Source: JAWLEV01 sp041685915 (GTDB lineage: Bacteria; Chloroflexota; Anaerolineae; UBA1429). From it: DNA of 20,641 nt. The stretch spans positions 1 to 20,641 of the forward strand of contig JAWLEV010000050.1 in NCBI GenBank assembly GCA_041685915.1, given 5' to 3'. Below are positions 14,257 through 20,641 of this stretch, one piece after another. Made by a program: the position numbers and the translations under genes. The notes beneath the pieces are model-generated. The model made no database searches. It was not told where the DNA came from and worked only from the letters and a program-made list of their open reading frames with translations. Within the stretch, counting starts at the first letter, position 1. Every line of letters begins with the position of its first letter.

Positions 14257-14279
14257 CAATTTTGGATTCACTGAAAGAA
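14257..14279 (+). repeat. 23-bp direct repeat, copy 2
   Basis: Second copy of the repeat at 14099-14121. It follows CTTTTTTCAGG (14241-14251), an 11-mer that recurs exactly at 14364-14374 ahead of a third, decayed similarity (to about 14396). Confidence 0.7.
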
Positions 14280-14291
14280 GGTCTTGCAGTG

Positions 14292-14350
14292 AATGGAGGG
14301 TACTATATATTGAGGTTGTGCTTCGCATAACCTCAATATATGCCCTCATT
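14292..14350 (+). ncRNA. Long stem-loop in intergenic DNA (possible structured RNA or palindromic element)
   Basis: ATATATTGAGGTT (14305-14317) pairs perfectly with 14329-14341. The stem extends inwards through GTGC/GCAT, which needs a G-U pair and so closes fully only in plus-strand RNA, and outwards through GAGGG/CCCTC (14296-14300 with 14343-14347) and AATG/CATT. The whole hairpin is about 59 nt. No gene or promoter is tied to it, so an RNA role is only a possibility. Confidence 0.4.
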
Positions 14351-14489
14351 TTCCCTTTGGCTACTTTTTTCAGGGCAACTGATTTTATGCGCTGAACAAG
14401 ACGTGTCGGACATTCGGCCCCCCGTCACCTTTGCCAATATCCGTGACAGAAAAATAGACTCTATATCCAAAAAGCCAAGAATAAGAAAC
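14351..14489. other. Gene-free AT-rich stretch
   Basis: No coding frame is convincing here. It contains the second CTTTTTTCAGG (14364-14374) and a decayed similarity to the direct repeats upstream; otherwise I see nothing. Confidence 0.4.
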
Positions 14490-14513
14490 AAAAAAGTGCG
14501 CCACGGCTCACAC
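14490..14513 (-). terminator. Probable terminator downstream of the SDR gene
   Basis: On the minus strand GTGTG pairs with CGCAC (one G-U) around an 8-nt loop and is followed by six T residues (plus-strand A-run 14490-14495). It lies about 45 bp after the SDR stop codon. The stem is short. Confidence 0.45.
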
Positions 14514-14555
14514 GCCCTTTTCAGTGCATTCGACGTTGACCATCACACGATATCG

Positions 14556-15365
14556 CTATACCTCGTCCGAGGTCCTCGAAACCACCTCGCGCCCCTCAAG
14601 ATTGAGGATACGCACAAACCAATCGGCCCAGCGGGGGGCGATGACGTTCAACAGATCCAACATCCTGGGCCAAAAGCCCATGACGACCTCGGCGCGCTGG
14701 CGTCGAATGGCCCCCACGATGATATCCGCCACCCGCCCGGGGTCCATCTTGGGAGAAGCCCACGGCATGTTTAGGGATTCGATAAAGGGAGTATCGACGC
14801 GCGGCGGATAGATGATACTCACCCCCACTCCCGTACCATGCAGTTCCTGACGCAACACGTCCCCAAAGCCGCGCATGGCGAACTTGGCCGTCACATAGGG
14901 CGCGTCGAGGGGAAGCCCCTTGCGTCCATCCAGCGAGCAGACGAGCACGATGTGTCCGGATCCCCGCGCCAACATATGGGGCAGAACGTCAAGCACCCCA
15001 TACACGACCCCATAAAAGTTCACGGCCATGGAGCGCTCGACGGCCTCCACCGTCAACTCTTTTACGGGAGAACGCACATAGATCCCCGCGTTGGCGATGA
15101 GGACGTCCACGCGCCCCCAACGCTCGACGGTACGCTCTACGAGTTCACGCACCTGATCCCGTTGGCTCACATCGGCGGGCACCACCAGAGCCTCCCGCCC
15201 CAGGTCCCGAATGTCACGCGCCACCTGCTCCAGTAATTCTACACGACGGGCCGCCAAAGACAAATGAGCGCCCTCCTGGGCCAGCCGAAGGGCCGTAACG
15301 CGCCCGATGCCGCTTGAGGCCCCCGTGACGATGGCGATCTTGTTCTTCAAGTCTCTTTTAGCCAC
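14556..15365 (-). CDS. Short-chain dehydrogenase/reductase (SDR, classical type)
   Basis: A 269-residue NAD(P)-dependent oxidoreductase, counted from a GTG start. The Rossmann nucleotide-binding motif TGASSGIG is at 14-21, AARR (38-41) with its arginines suggests NADP(H), NAG is at 92-94, and the catalytic set is N116, S144, Y157 and K161 (YVTAK). The PG motif after the active site is changed to PPRVDTPF (187-194). The C-terminal part (MDPGRVADIIVGAIRRQRAEV, then a hydrophobic segment near 231-255) resembles membrane-associated SDRs of the DhrS7/retinol dehydrogenase type. The substrate is unknown. The start is uncertain: the longest ORF begins at an ATG at 15452 without a ribosome binding site and with an atypical extension, while the GTG at 15365 has AAGGGG about 11 nt upstream and gives the usual family N-terminus. 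Confidence 0.88.
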   Translation of the reverse strand: MAKRDLKNKIAIVTGASSGIGRVTALRLAQEGAHLSLAARRVELLEQVARDIRDLGREALVVPADVSQRDQVRELVERTVERWGRVDVLIANAGIYVRSPVKELTVEAVERSMAVNFYGVVYGVLDVLPHMLARGSGHIVLVCSLDGRKGLPLDAPYVTAKFAMRGFGDVLRQELHGTGVGVSIIYPPRVDTPFIESLNMPWASPKMDPGRVADIIVGAIRRQRAEVVMGFWPRMLDLLNVIAPRWADWFVRILNLEGREVVSRTSDEV

Positions 15366-15480
15366 TAAATGGGAATCCCCTTTTGGCCGAACAGAACTCA
15401 CAGTCCCGGTTCGGATACTATGATGCGGGTGCACGCAAATTTCGTAGATCATTAGTCATTGCCCGTCCGCGAAGGCGTTC

Positions 15481-15620
15481 GGGCCACCGAAGGTGGCCCA
15501 TCTGGCCGTAGGCCTGTGCAATGAGATCTTAGTCCATGCACCGCCAGGGCGCCGGTGGCCAGCGGCCAATGAAGGCGGCTTCTGAGGCGCTTCGCGCCGG
15601 GCGTCGACCTGCCTCGACGC
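15481..15620. repeat. Cluster of GC-rich hairpins in the gap upstream of the SDR gene
   Basis: Three clear inverted repeats: GGGCCACC-gaa-GGTGGCCC (15481-15499), GGCGC-ttc-GCGCC (15586-15598) and GCGTCGA-cctgcc-TCGACGC (15601-15620). The whole gap from 15366 to 15738 has no convincing gene. The cluster may be a dispersed intergenic repeat of this genome. Confidence 0.5.
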
Positions 15621-15693
15621 ATCTGGGTGGTGCCCAAGACTGCACTCACGCTACTCCTGCCCCGTCAGTTTCTTCTTTCTAAAATGTCCGGTC

Positions 15694-15706
15694 AGTCTAG
15701 CAGACT
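15694..15706 (-). terminator. Weak hairpin after the DUF4340 gene
   Basis: AGTCT-agc-AGACT lies 33 bp after the stop of the last gene of the Gld-like operon. Downstream on the minus strand only ATTTTAG is T-rich, about 10 nt away, so this is a poor terminator candidate. Confidence 0.25.
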
Positions 15707-15738
15707 TTGCGTGCACCCCTATGATGTCGCCGTCTATC

Positions 15739-16698
15739 TCATTGGCTCGAGGTCGGGGTGGCCGTGGGTTCCTCCTGCAACAGATCCTCGCGGCTGGCCT
15801 CCACCACGCGGCGGATGCTGGCCTCGGAGACGGTGACATAGTAGGAAGCGTCGGAGGCCTTGACCACATAGCCTCCCTCCTCGGCATCGTGATTACCCAC
15901 GACGAGGGTATGCTCGCCCTCCGTCGTCTGCAACGTGACCACGGCCTGGGGATCGTCCAACCCATAGGCCGCCTCTTCCGTCTTGCCCAGGGGGCGCTCT
16001 AAGGCAAGGTTGGCCACGCCGCTCACCAGGCCGCCTATCTCCGTCTCGGATATCTGCTCATCCTCTGCCAGACCCTCCAGCGTCCACGCCCCCTCCGCCC
16101 CCCGCACAAAGGTGAATGTTCCCTGTTCATTCTCCAGTGTCACCCGCATCAACTCCTCTTGAGGTACCGACAGATAGCTCGCGTCCACCCAGGAAGAGGG
16201 CTGCGCTGTAAGATTCCAGTGCGAGATGCCGCTCGTGAGATATACCTCGTCCTCTCCTTCCACGCGCACGTGACTGGCGCCATAGCGGGGGGCAGAACCC
16301 ACATAAAGCACGTGTTCATGACCGTCCTCCGTCTCAAAGGCTACGCGCCTGACAAAGTTCTCCTCGCCAACCTGCAGTTGTCGGTGACTGTCCTCGCTGC
16401 GCGCCACGACGTTATCTGTGTCCACCTCCACCAGACTGTCCAGCACGGGGGTGACGCTCGTCGTCTGCGCGGGATAGTCATCCGCCTCGGGAAGCACCCA
16501 TCCCTCATTTCCCTTATGCAGGAGAACCCGATCCCCATTCTCATCCGTGACGTTTAGCGAGACGATGCTATCGGCCTCGAGATCGGGGAACAGGGGCTCT
16601 GCCCCCTCGTCCGCAGCCGAGTGAGGCCAAAAGACGATCACGGTGAGAGTGATCTGTACCAGCAGAATCGCTGCCAGAATCTGATGATGGCGTTTCAT
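15739..16698 (-). CDS. DUF4340 domain-containing membrane-anchored protein
   Basis: A 319-residue protein with one N-terminal membrane anchor (about 7-25) and an otherwise extracytoplasmic body. The body has two similar halves: about 41-173, with LHKGNEGWVL and a VLYVGSAPRYGASHVRVEGEDEVYL region, and about 181-305, with FVRGAEGAWTLEG, the YGLDDPQAVVTL motif (245-256), and LVVGNHDAEEGGYVVKASDASYYV. Both fit the DUF4340 beta-repeat pattern, in which strands of the form 'W.l' and 'l.vG' recur. The tail is Thr/Pro/Ser-rich. Its ATG overlaps the TGA of the preceding gene (ATGA, 16695-16698), and AGGAGG lies 8 nt upstream inside that gene. DUF4340 proteins often accompany GldG-like ABC systems, as here. 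The molecular role is unknown; I infer a periplasmic/extracellular accessory subunit of the exporter. Confidence 0.88.
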   Translation of the reverse strand: MKRHHQILAAILLVQITLTVIVFWPHSAADEGAEPLFPDLEADSIVSLNVTDENGDRVLLHKGNEGWVLPEADDYPAQTTSVTPVLDSLVEVDTDNVVARSEDSHRQLQVGEENFVRRVAFETEDGHEHVLYVGSAPRYGASHVRVEGEDEVYLTSGISHWNLTAQPSSWVDASYLSVPQEELMRVTLENEQGTFTFVRGAEGAWTLEGLAEDEQISETEIGGLVSGVANLALERPLGKTEEAAYGLDDPQAVVTLQTTEGEHTLVVGNHDAEEGGYVVKASDASYYVTVSEASIRRVVEASREDLLQEEPTATPTSSQ

Positions 16699-19622
16699 GC
16701 CTGCACCTCCTCACGGGACATCCCCCCGCTCTGGGGAGGGATCAATTCCATGGGCTTCTCATTGCGCCGACGATGGCTCATGGCCGATCCCAGAACCACA
16801 AGGGAGAGCAAAGCCGCCACATAGTTCGCCGCCTCCCAGAAGGACTGCTCCCCCTCGCCCAACGGACGGAGCACGCGCGCCGAAGCGCCACGGGCCCGAA
16901 TCTCCAGCAGATCCGTATCCTCGGTGGACCAGGCCACTGCGTTCTGCAAAAGTCGGAGATTATTGAGATAGCGATCGCCGCTGAGACGATATGAAAGATC
17001 AAAGACGACGTCGTTCAGGAATTCGGTGCTGCCGATAACCACCAGCCGCGACGCCTGGGGAGAGAACTCGACCGTGGGGGGAATGGTCTCCGGCCGGGAC
17101 GTCTCCTCCCCCTCTTCCTCGGACGACTCCACCTCAAAAGGTGAAGGCTCGTCCTTGAAGGCGCTCTCGAACGCTCCCTGCACGGCAACGGCCAAGGGAT
17201 AAGAGTCCGTCTCCTCCCCGCGAGGGAATCCATACTGGGGATACATCTCAAAGTTAGGCTGGATGTTGGGAGGTCCCCCCTCTCCCGATGGCTCCTGGAT
17301 CCATGAATCGGGGCTGGAACGCAGAAAGACGGTAACGTCCCGTTCTGCATTTTCCGTCTCATCCATCATGACGGGCGAGGCCCAGTTCAGGGTCACGGCG
17401 GGCAGATTGGAGACCAGGGCACTCTCTGTGGCCATGCCATCGGCACGGATATCGACAAAGAAGGGATAGTCGATGGCCTGAATCTGCTGCGCCTGCGATT
17501 GGCCCTCTTGGCCGACAACCACGGGGAAAGGCTCGTTCTGGGGATCCATGACCAACGAGGGCTCCACCGTAATGCCGTATTCGGCCAACAGATCGCCGAT
17601 ACCATCCTCTATGGGCCGCAGGGCCAGGCCGCCGCTCATCTGATCGGGAGTTAGCGTATAATCGTTCGCCGCGACGATAACCGAACCACCACGCATCAGG
17701 TACTGATCGACGGCGAAACGGTCCCTGTCCGTCATCTGCTGCGGCGCGACGAGCACCAGGACATCCACGTTGCCGGGGACTTTTCCCTCGCCGAGATCCA
17801 CATCACGTACCCTGTACTCCTGGTTCAGCACCTCACGCACCGTATTCCAACTGGAGAGGGATTGCTGCGCCTGTCCGAGCATATCCTCCTCTGTAGAATC
17901 CTGCGGCGGCGTCCAGAGCCCCACCTCCTGAAGGAAGCCGGGCGAGAAGCGCTTGAAGGCCGATTCCAGGGCCGTGCGCACGCTGGCCTCGCTGATCTCC
18001 TCACCTACATCCACCACCCGGGCCTCGTCCCCCACCTTTAACACGAGGTAGAAATAGTAGGTCTCCTCGGAGAACAGGGAGGCGCGAATGGGCTGTAGAC
18101 CGTATTGCTCGTAAAGCTCGTCCCGCGTGAGTTCGCTACCTGACGCGTCCGGATTCACCCGCTGGTAGGTGAATTCGCCCCCCGATTGCCCCATTATCTC
18201 GTTGACCACCTCCTCCACAGTTTCAGGCGCGTCCGTCAGATGTTCGGGCAGAGTATCGGGCGTAACGTAGAGGGTCAACTCGGCGGGTGCCTCCAACGAG
18301 GCCAGCACCGCCTCCATGCTTTGGAAACCATAGACTGCCTTTCGAATGGCGCTGGTGAGATCGTACTCCAGATTACGCAGACGTACATCCGTGGTACCAT
18401 CGCGGCGCGATTCCACCTCGATAAGATCCTGGAAATTCAACACCTGACTCTGATCACCGTACTGTATGAGAATGTCAAAGTAGGCGTTGACGATGGACGT
18501 CTCATAGCGATCGGCCGCCTGCAGGGGGGTGGGTTGAATGCCATAGACATCGTTAGCCTCGGCTTCCTTTTCCGGATTTTCCGCCGGATCGATGATCTCC
18601 AACTCGATCTGCCCTCCGGAGGCGATCTGATACTCGCGCAGCGTATCACGCACCGTAGGCACCAGGGGCGCCAACAGTGGATGGGTCTTGGCGCTAAAGT
18701 ACCCCCGGATGAGCAAAGGCTCCTCCAGATCCCCCAGGATGCTCTTAGTGGTTGGGGAGAGACTATATGTGCCTTCCTCGGTCATATCGAGGCGCAGACC
18801 GTGCAGCGGATAGGCCCAAACGTTGACGAACATCAGGTTCAGGGCAATCAAACTCACAGTAAGTGTGACTCCCACGCGCTTGGGCCAGGTCCGCTCGCCC
18901 TCGCTCCAACCCTTGGCCTGCAGAGAGAGCACGTTCAGCGCCAGGAATAGACCTGTCAGTGTGAGATAGTAGAGCAGATCGCGCAGATCCACCACGCCCC
19001 GCTCGATGCTCTCAAAGCGGCTGCCCGCGCCGATGGCACGTAGGATCTCGCCCACGTTCTGCCCCACAAAGTCGGTGACGCCGCTGGACCCCACCAGATA
19101 AAACGCCCCACACACCAGCACGGTGGAGATGAGAGCTACGATCTGGTTATCGGTACGGGAACTCATAAAGAGGCCGATCCCGGCATAGGCCGCGGCCAGC
19201 AGGATGGAGGCCAGATAGCCGCCCAAGACGGGGCCCCAATCCAGATTGCCCAGCAGGGAGACGGTAAGGGGCAAAAAGAGGGTCAGAGCCAGGGCCACGG
19301 CCACCAGCGCCAACACGGCCAGGAACTTGCCCATCACCAGCTGTGCAAAGGAGACGGGCAACGTCAGTAGCGTCTCCAGGGTGCCCGAGCGCTCCTCCTC
19401 GCTCCACTGGCGCATGGTCAGGGCGGCCACCAAAAAGATCATCAGCACGGGCATCCGGCGAAAGAGGGGTCGCACGTCGGCGATGCCACGGGCAAAAAAG
19501 GTGTCCACCCAAAAGAAGGCGAACAGGGTGGCGGCCAAAAAGGCGCCAATAAAGATCAGCGCCATAAGCGAGCCAGTGTACTCCTCCAGTTCCTTGCGTG
19601 TGACAGCCAGTATCTCTTTCAT
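16695..19622 (-). CDS. Fused ABC-2 permease / GldG-like (Gldg family) protein
   Basis: A 975-residue fusion. Residues 1 to about 235 are an ABC-2 type permease: MKEILAVTRKELEEY at the start, membrane helices near 17-38, 57-70, 98-124, 133-153, 161-178 and 214-234, and the conserved EERSGTLETLLTLPVS loop (76-91). Another helix (about 250-271) leads into the GldG-type extracytoplasmic domain, which opens LDMTEEGTYSLSPTTKSIL (278-296) and runs to about residue 900. The chain ends with a final helix (about 935-955) and a basic tail. In Flavobacterium the related GldF and GldG are separate proteins of a gliding-linked ABC transporter; here both parts are one chain, a layout seen in other phyla whose substrate is unknown. 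The start has AGGTGAG upstream. ATGA overlaps couple it to the ATPase before it and the DUF4340 gene after it. Confidence 0.9.
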   Translation of the reverse strand: MKEILAVTRKELEEYTGSLMALIFIGAFLAATLFAFFWVDTFFARGIADVRPLFRRMPVLMIFLVAALTMRQWSEEERSGTLETLLTLPVSFAQLVMGKFLAVLALVAVALALTLFLPLTVSLLGNLDWGPVLGGYLASILLAAAYAGIGLFMSSRTDNQIVALISTVLVCGAFYLVGSSGVTDFVGQNVGEILRAIGAGSRFESIERGVVDLRDLLYYLTLTGLFLALNVLSLQAKGWSEGERTWPKRVGVTLTVSLIALNLMFVNVWAYPLHGLRLDMTEEGTYSLSPTTKSILGDLEEPLLIRGYFSAKTHPLLAPLVPTVRDTLREYQIASGGQIELEIIDPAENPEKEAEANDVYGIQPTPLQAADRYETSIVNAYFDILIQYGDQSQVLNFQDLIEVESRRDGTTDVRLRNLEYDLTSAIRKAVYGFQSMEAVLASLEAPAELTLYVTPDTLPEHLTDAPETVEEVVNEIMGQSGGEFTYQRVNPDASGSELTRDELYEQYGLQPIRASLFSEETYYFYLVLKVGDEARVVDVGEEISEASVRTALESAFKRFSPGFLQEVGLWTPPQDSTEEDMLGQAQQSLSSWNTVREVLNQEYRVRDVDLGEGKVPGNVDVLVLVAPQQMTDRDRFAVDQYLMRGGSVIVAANDYTLTPDQMSGGLALRPIEDGIGDLLAEYGITVEPSLVMDPQNEPFPVVVGQEGQSQAQQIQAIDYPFFVDIRADGMATESALVSNLPAVTLNWASPVMMDETENAERDVTVFLRSSPDSWIQEPSGEGGPPNIQPNFEMYPQYGFPRGEETDSYPLAVAVQGAFESAFKDEPSPFEVESSEEEGEETSRPETIPPTVEFSPQASRLVVIGSTEFLNDVVFDLSYRLSGDRYLNNLRLLQNAVAWSTEDTDLLEIRARGASARVLRPLGEGEQSFWEAANYVAALLSLVVLGSAMSHRRRNEKPMELIPPQSGGMSREEVQA

Positions 19623-20557
19623 GCGCTCACCTCAGCAGTCGTCGCGAGTTCATTGAATACCGTTTCCAGGGTGCGTACGTCGCGCCGCAGCTCGCGCAGG
19701 GGCCAATCGCGATCCCGCGCCAGGGCATAGATGGCGGGGCAGAGATCGGTGTTCGCTTCCAGCTGGCCCAGCACGCGATAGGTGGGGAACCCGTCCTCAC
19801 CCTCTATCCTCTCCACCTCTCGCACCAGATCCAACCGGCATAGCGTCGGCTCCACATCGCCCGGCGCCTCGTCCAGCACCAGCACGGCATTGGAGGTGGC
19901 TGCCAGTTCCGACAGGCGGGCGTCGGCCTTGATCTGGCCGTTGATGAGGATGATGGCCCGGTCGCAAAGGGCCTCCACCTCGGACAGGATGTGGGTGGAA
20001 AAGAGGATGGTGCTGTCCTGGGCCAATGTGCGGATCAGGTCGCGCACCTCCACGATCTGGGTGGGATCCAGACCGATGGTAGGCTCGTCCAGGATGAGGA
20101 TGCGGGGGCGATGAACGATGGCCTGGGCCAACCCCACGCGCTGGCGAAAGCCCTTGCTCAACTCGGCGATGGGTCGCGTCAGTTGCTCCTGCAGGCCCGT
20201 GGCATAGATAGCCTGGGACAGGCGCTCCTGCTGCTCCTCCTCGGGGATGCGCCGCAGATCGGCCACCATGCGCAGATAGGACTGCACAGTGAGTTCCGGG
20301 TAGAGGGGCGCCGTCTCGGGCAGATAGCCGATCTGGGCCTGCACCTGCCGGGTCTGCTCCAACACGTCCAGGCCGTTGATGCGCACGTCGCCCTCGTCGG
20401 GCTGGAGGTAGCCGGTGAGGATCTTGATGGCCGTGGTCTTGCCGGCCCCGTTTGGGCCCAGCAGCCCGACGATCTCCCCCTCCTCCATGTGGAAACTGAC
20501 CCCGTCCAGCGCCCTGATGGAACCATAGGACTTGGACAGATCCGTCACATCGATCAT
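19619..20557 (-). CDS. ABC transporter ATP-binding protein (GldA-like)
   Basis: A 312-residue ATPase that powers the permease encoded just downstream. Motifs: Walker A GPNGAGKTT (34-42), Q-loop region YLPETAPLYPELTV (78-91), signature LSKGFRQRVGLAQ (133-145; K and F replace the usual GGQ, as is common in GldA/CcmA/NatA-type ATPases), Walker B ILILDEPTIGLDP (153-165) and the switch histidine in FSTHIL (H189). About 90 residues follow the nucleotide-binding domain, typical of the DUF4162-like C-terminal extension. The start is the ATG at 20557, which has GGGAG 6-7 nt upstream; the longest ORF would add 26 residues with no ribosome binding site and no family counterpart. It is the first gene of a three-gene operon and overlaps the permease gene by ATGA. 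Confidence 0.95.
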   Translation of the reverse strand: MIDVTDLSKSYGSIRALDGVSFHMEEGEIVGLLGPNGAGKTTAIKILTGYLQPDEGDVRINGLDVLEQTRQVQAQIGYLPETAPLYPELTVQSYLRMVADLRRIPEEEQQERLSQAIYATGLQEQLTRPIAELSKGFRQRVGLAQAIVHRPRILILDEPTIGLDPTQIVEVRDLIRTLAQDSTILFSTHILSEVEALCDRAIILINGQIKADARLSELAATSNAVLVLDEAPGDVEPTLCRLDLVREVERIEGEDGFPTYRVLGQLEANTDLCPAIYALARDRDWPLRELRRDVRTLETVFNELATTAEVSA

Positions 20558-20606
20558 GAACACTCCCTCATTCCAGATCGCGAATACTCTAAGAACTCGA
20601 AAACTA

Positions 20607-20635
20607 ATGGTAGTGGGGAGACGGGGATTTGTCAA
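20607..20635 (-). promoter_or_regulatory. Promoter of the Gld-like ABC operon
   Basis: On the minus strand a consensus TTGACA (20630-20635), a 17-bp spacer and TACCAT (20607-20612). The leader is about 43 nt. The longest ORF start lies inside the -35 box, which further supports the downstream start at 20557. Confidence 0.5.
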
Positions 20636-20641
20636 AAGAAA

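Noticed and set aside
14059..14555. CRISPR array in the repeat-rich gap
   Set aside because: There are only two or three imperfect copies, irregularly spaced and with no cas genes nearby.
15452..15649. 65-codon minus-strand frame in the gap upstream of the SDR gene
   Set aside because: It consists of the hairpin cluster translated; arginine/proline-rich with no ribosome binding site.
16695..20557. Gliding-motility locus
   Set aside because: Only the ABC part is present; no other gld or spr genes are seen, so a motility role cannot be claimed.

Overview
This window looks like a chromosomal segment of a free-living, moderately GC-rich bacterium. The gene set best fits the Chloroflexota (Anaerolineae-like). 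It combines a fused alpha-beta glycyl-tRNA synthetase, a baeRF-type release-factor homologue, a four-S1-domain ribosomal protein S1 with acidic arms, a Gld-type ABC exporter with a DUF4340 partner, and a DUF2961/GH172 enzyme. The lineage is inferred from gene content; the window has no rRNA or other marker that settles it. I saw no tRNA, rRNA, CRISPR array, intact insertion sequence or phage gene.

Layout. Bases 1-687 (minus) hold the N-terminal part of a D-aminoacylase-like amidohydrolase that runs off the left edge. Its promoter carries a perfect 17-bp palindrome and lies back to back with a promoter for a CPBP-family membrane protease (1010-1768, plus), whose leader holds two matching small hairpins. 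A repeat-containing gap with a broken methyltransferase start (1865-1990) follows. Next come a secreted glycosidase-like protein (2349-3848, plus) and, convergent to it across a strong terminator, a GH172/DUF2961 enzyme (3921-4982, minus). A divergent promoter pair separates GH172 from a small cysteine-containing DUF6951 protein (5132-5449, plus), which ends stop-codon-on-stop-codon against degV (5446-6324, minus).

Bases 6463-12464 form a translation block: glyQS (minus), then divergently a baeRF protein and rpsA (both plus). A large nested hairpin separates rpsA from an unrecognised 497-aa protein (12565-14058, minus). About 500 bp of structured, repeat-containing, apparently non-coding DNA follows, then a short-chain dehydrogenase (14556-15365, minus), a hairpin-rich gap, and at the right edge a three-gene operon read leftwards from a good promoter near 20630. 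That operon encodes an ABC ATPase, a fused ABC-2 permease/GldG-like protein and a DUF4340 protein, joined by ATGA overlaps.

No obviously new multi-gene system stands out. The strongest candidates for follow-up are the structured intergenic region at 14099-14374, the unrecognised 497-aa protein, the promoter palindrome at 731-747, and the pairing of a secreted glycosidase-like protein with a cytoplasmic GH172 enzyme. Several gene starts (glyQS, rpsA, the ABC ATPase, the SDR) were moved downstream from the longest ORF, mostly on Shine-Dalgarno evidence.
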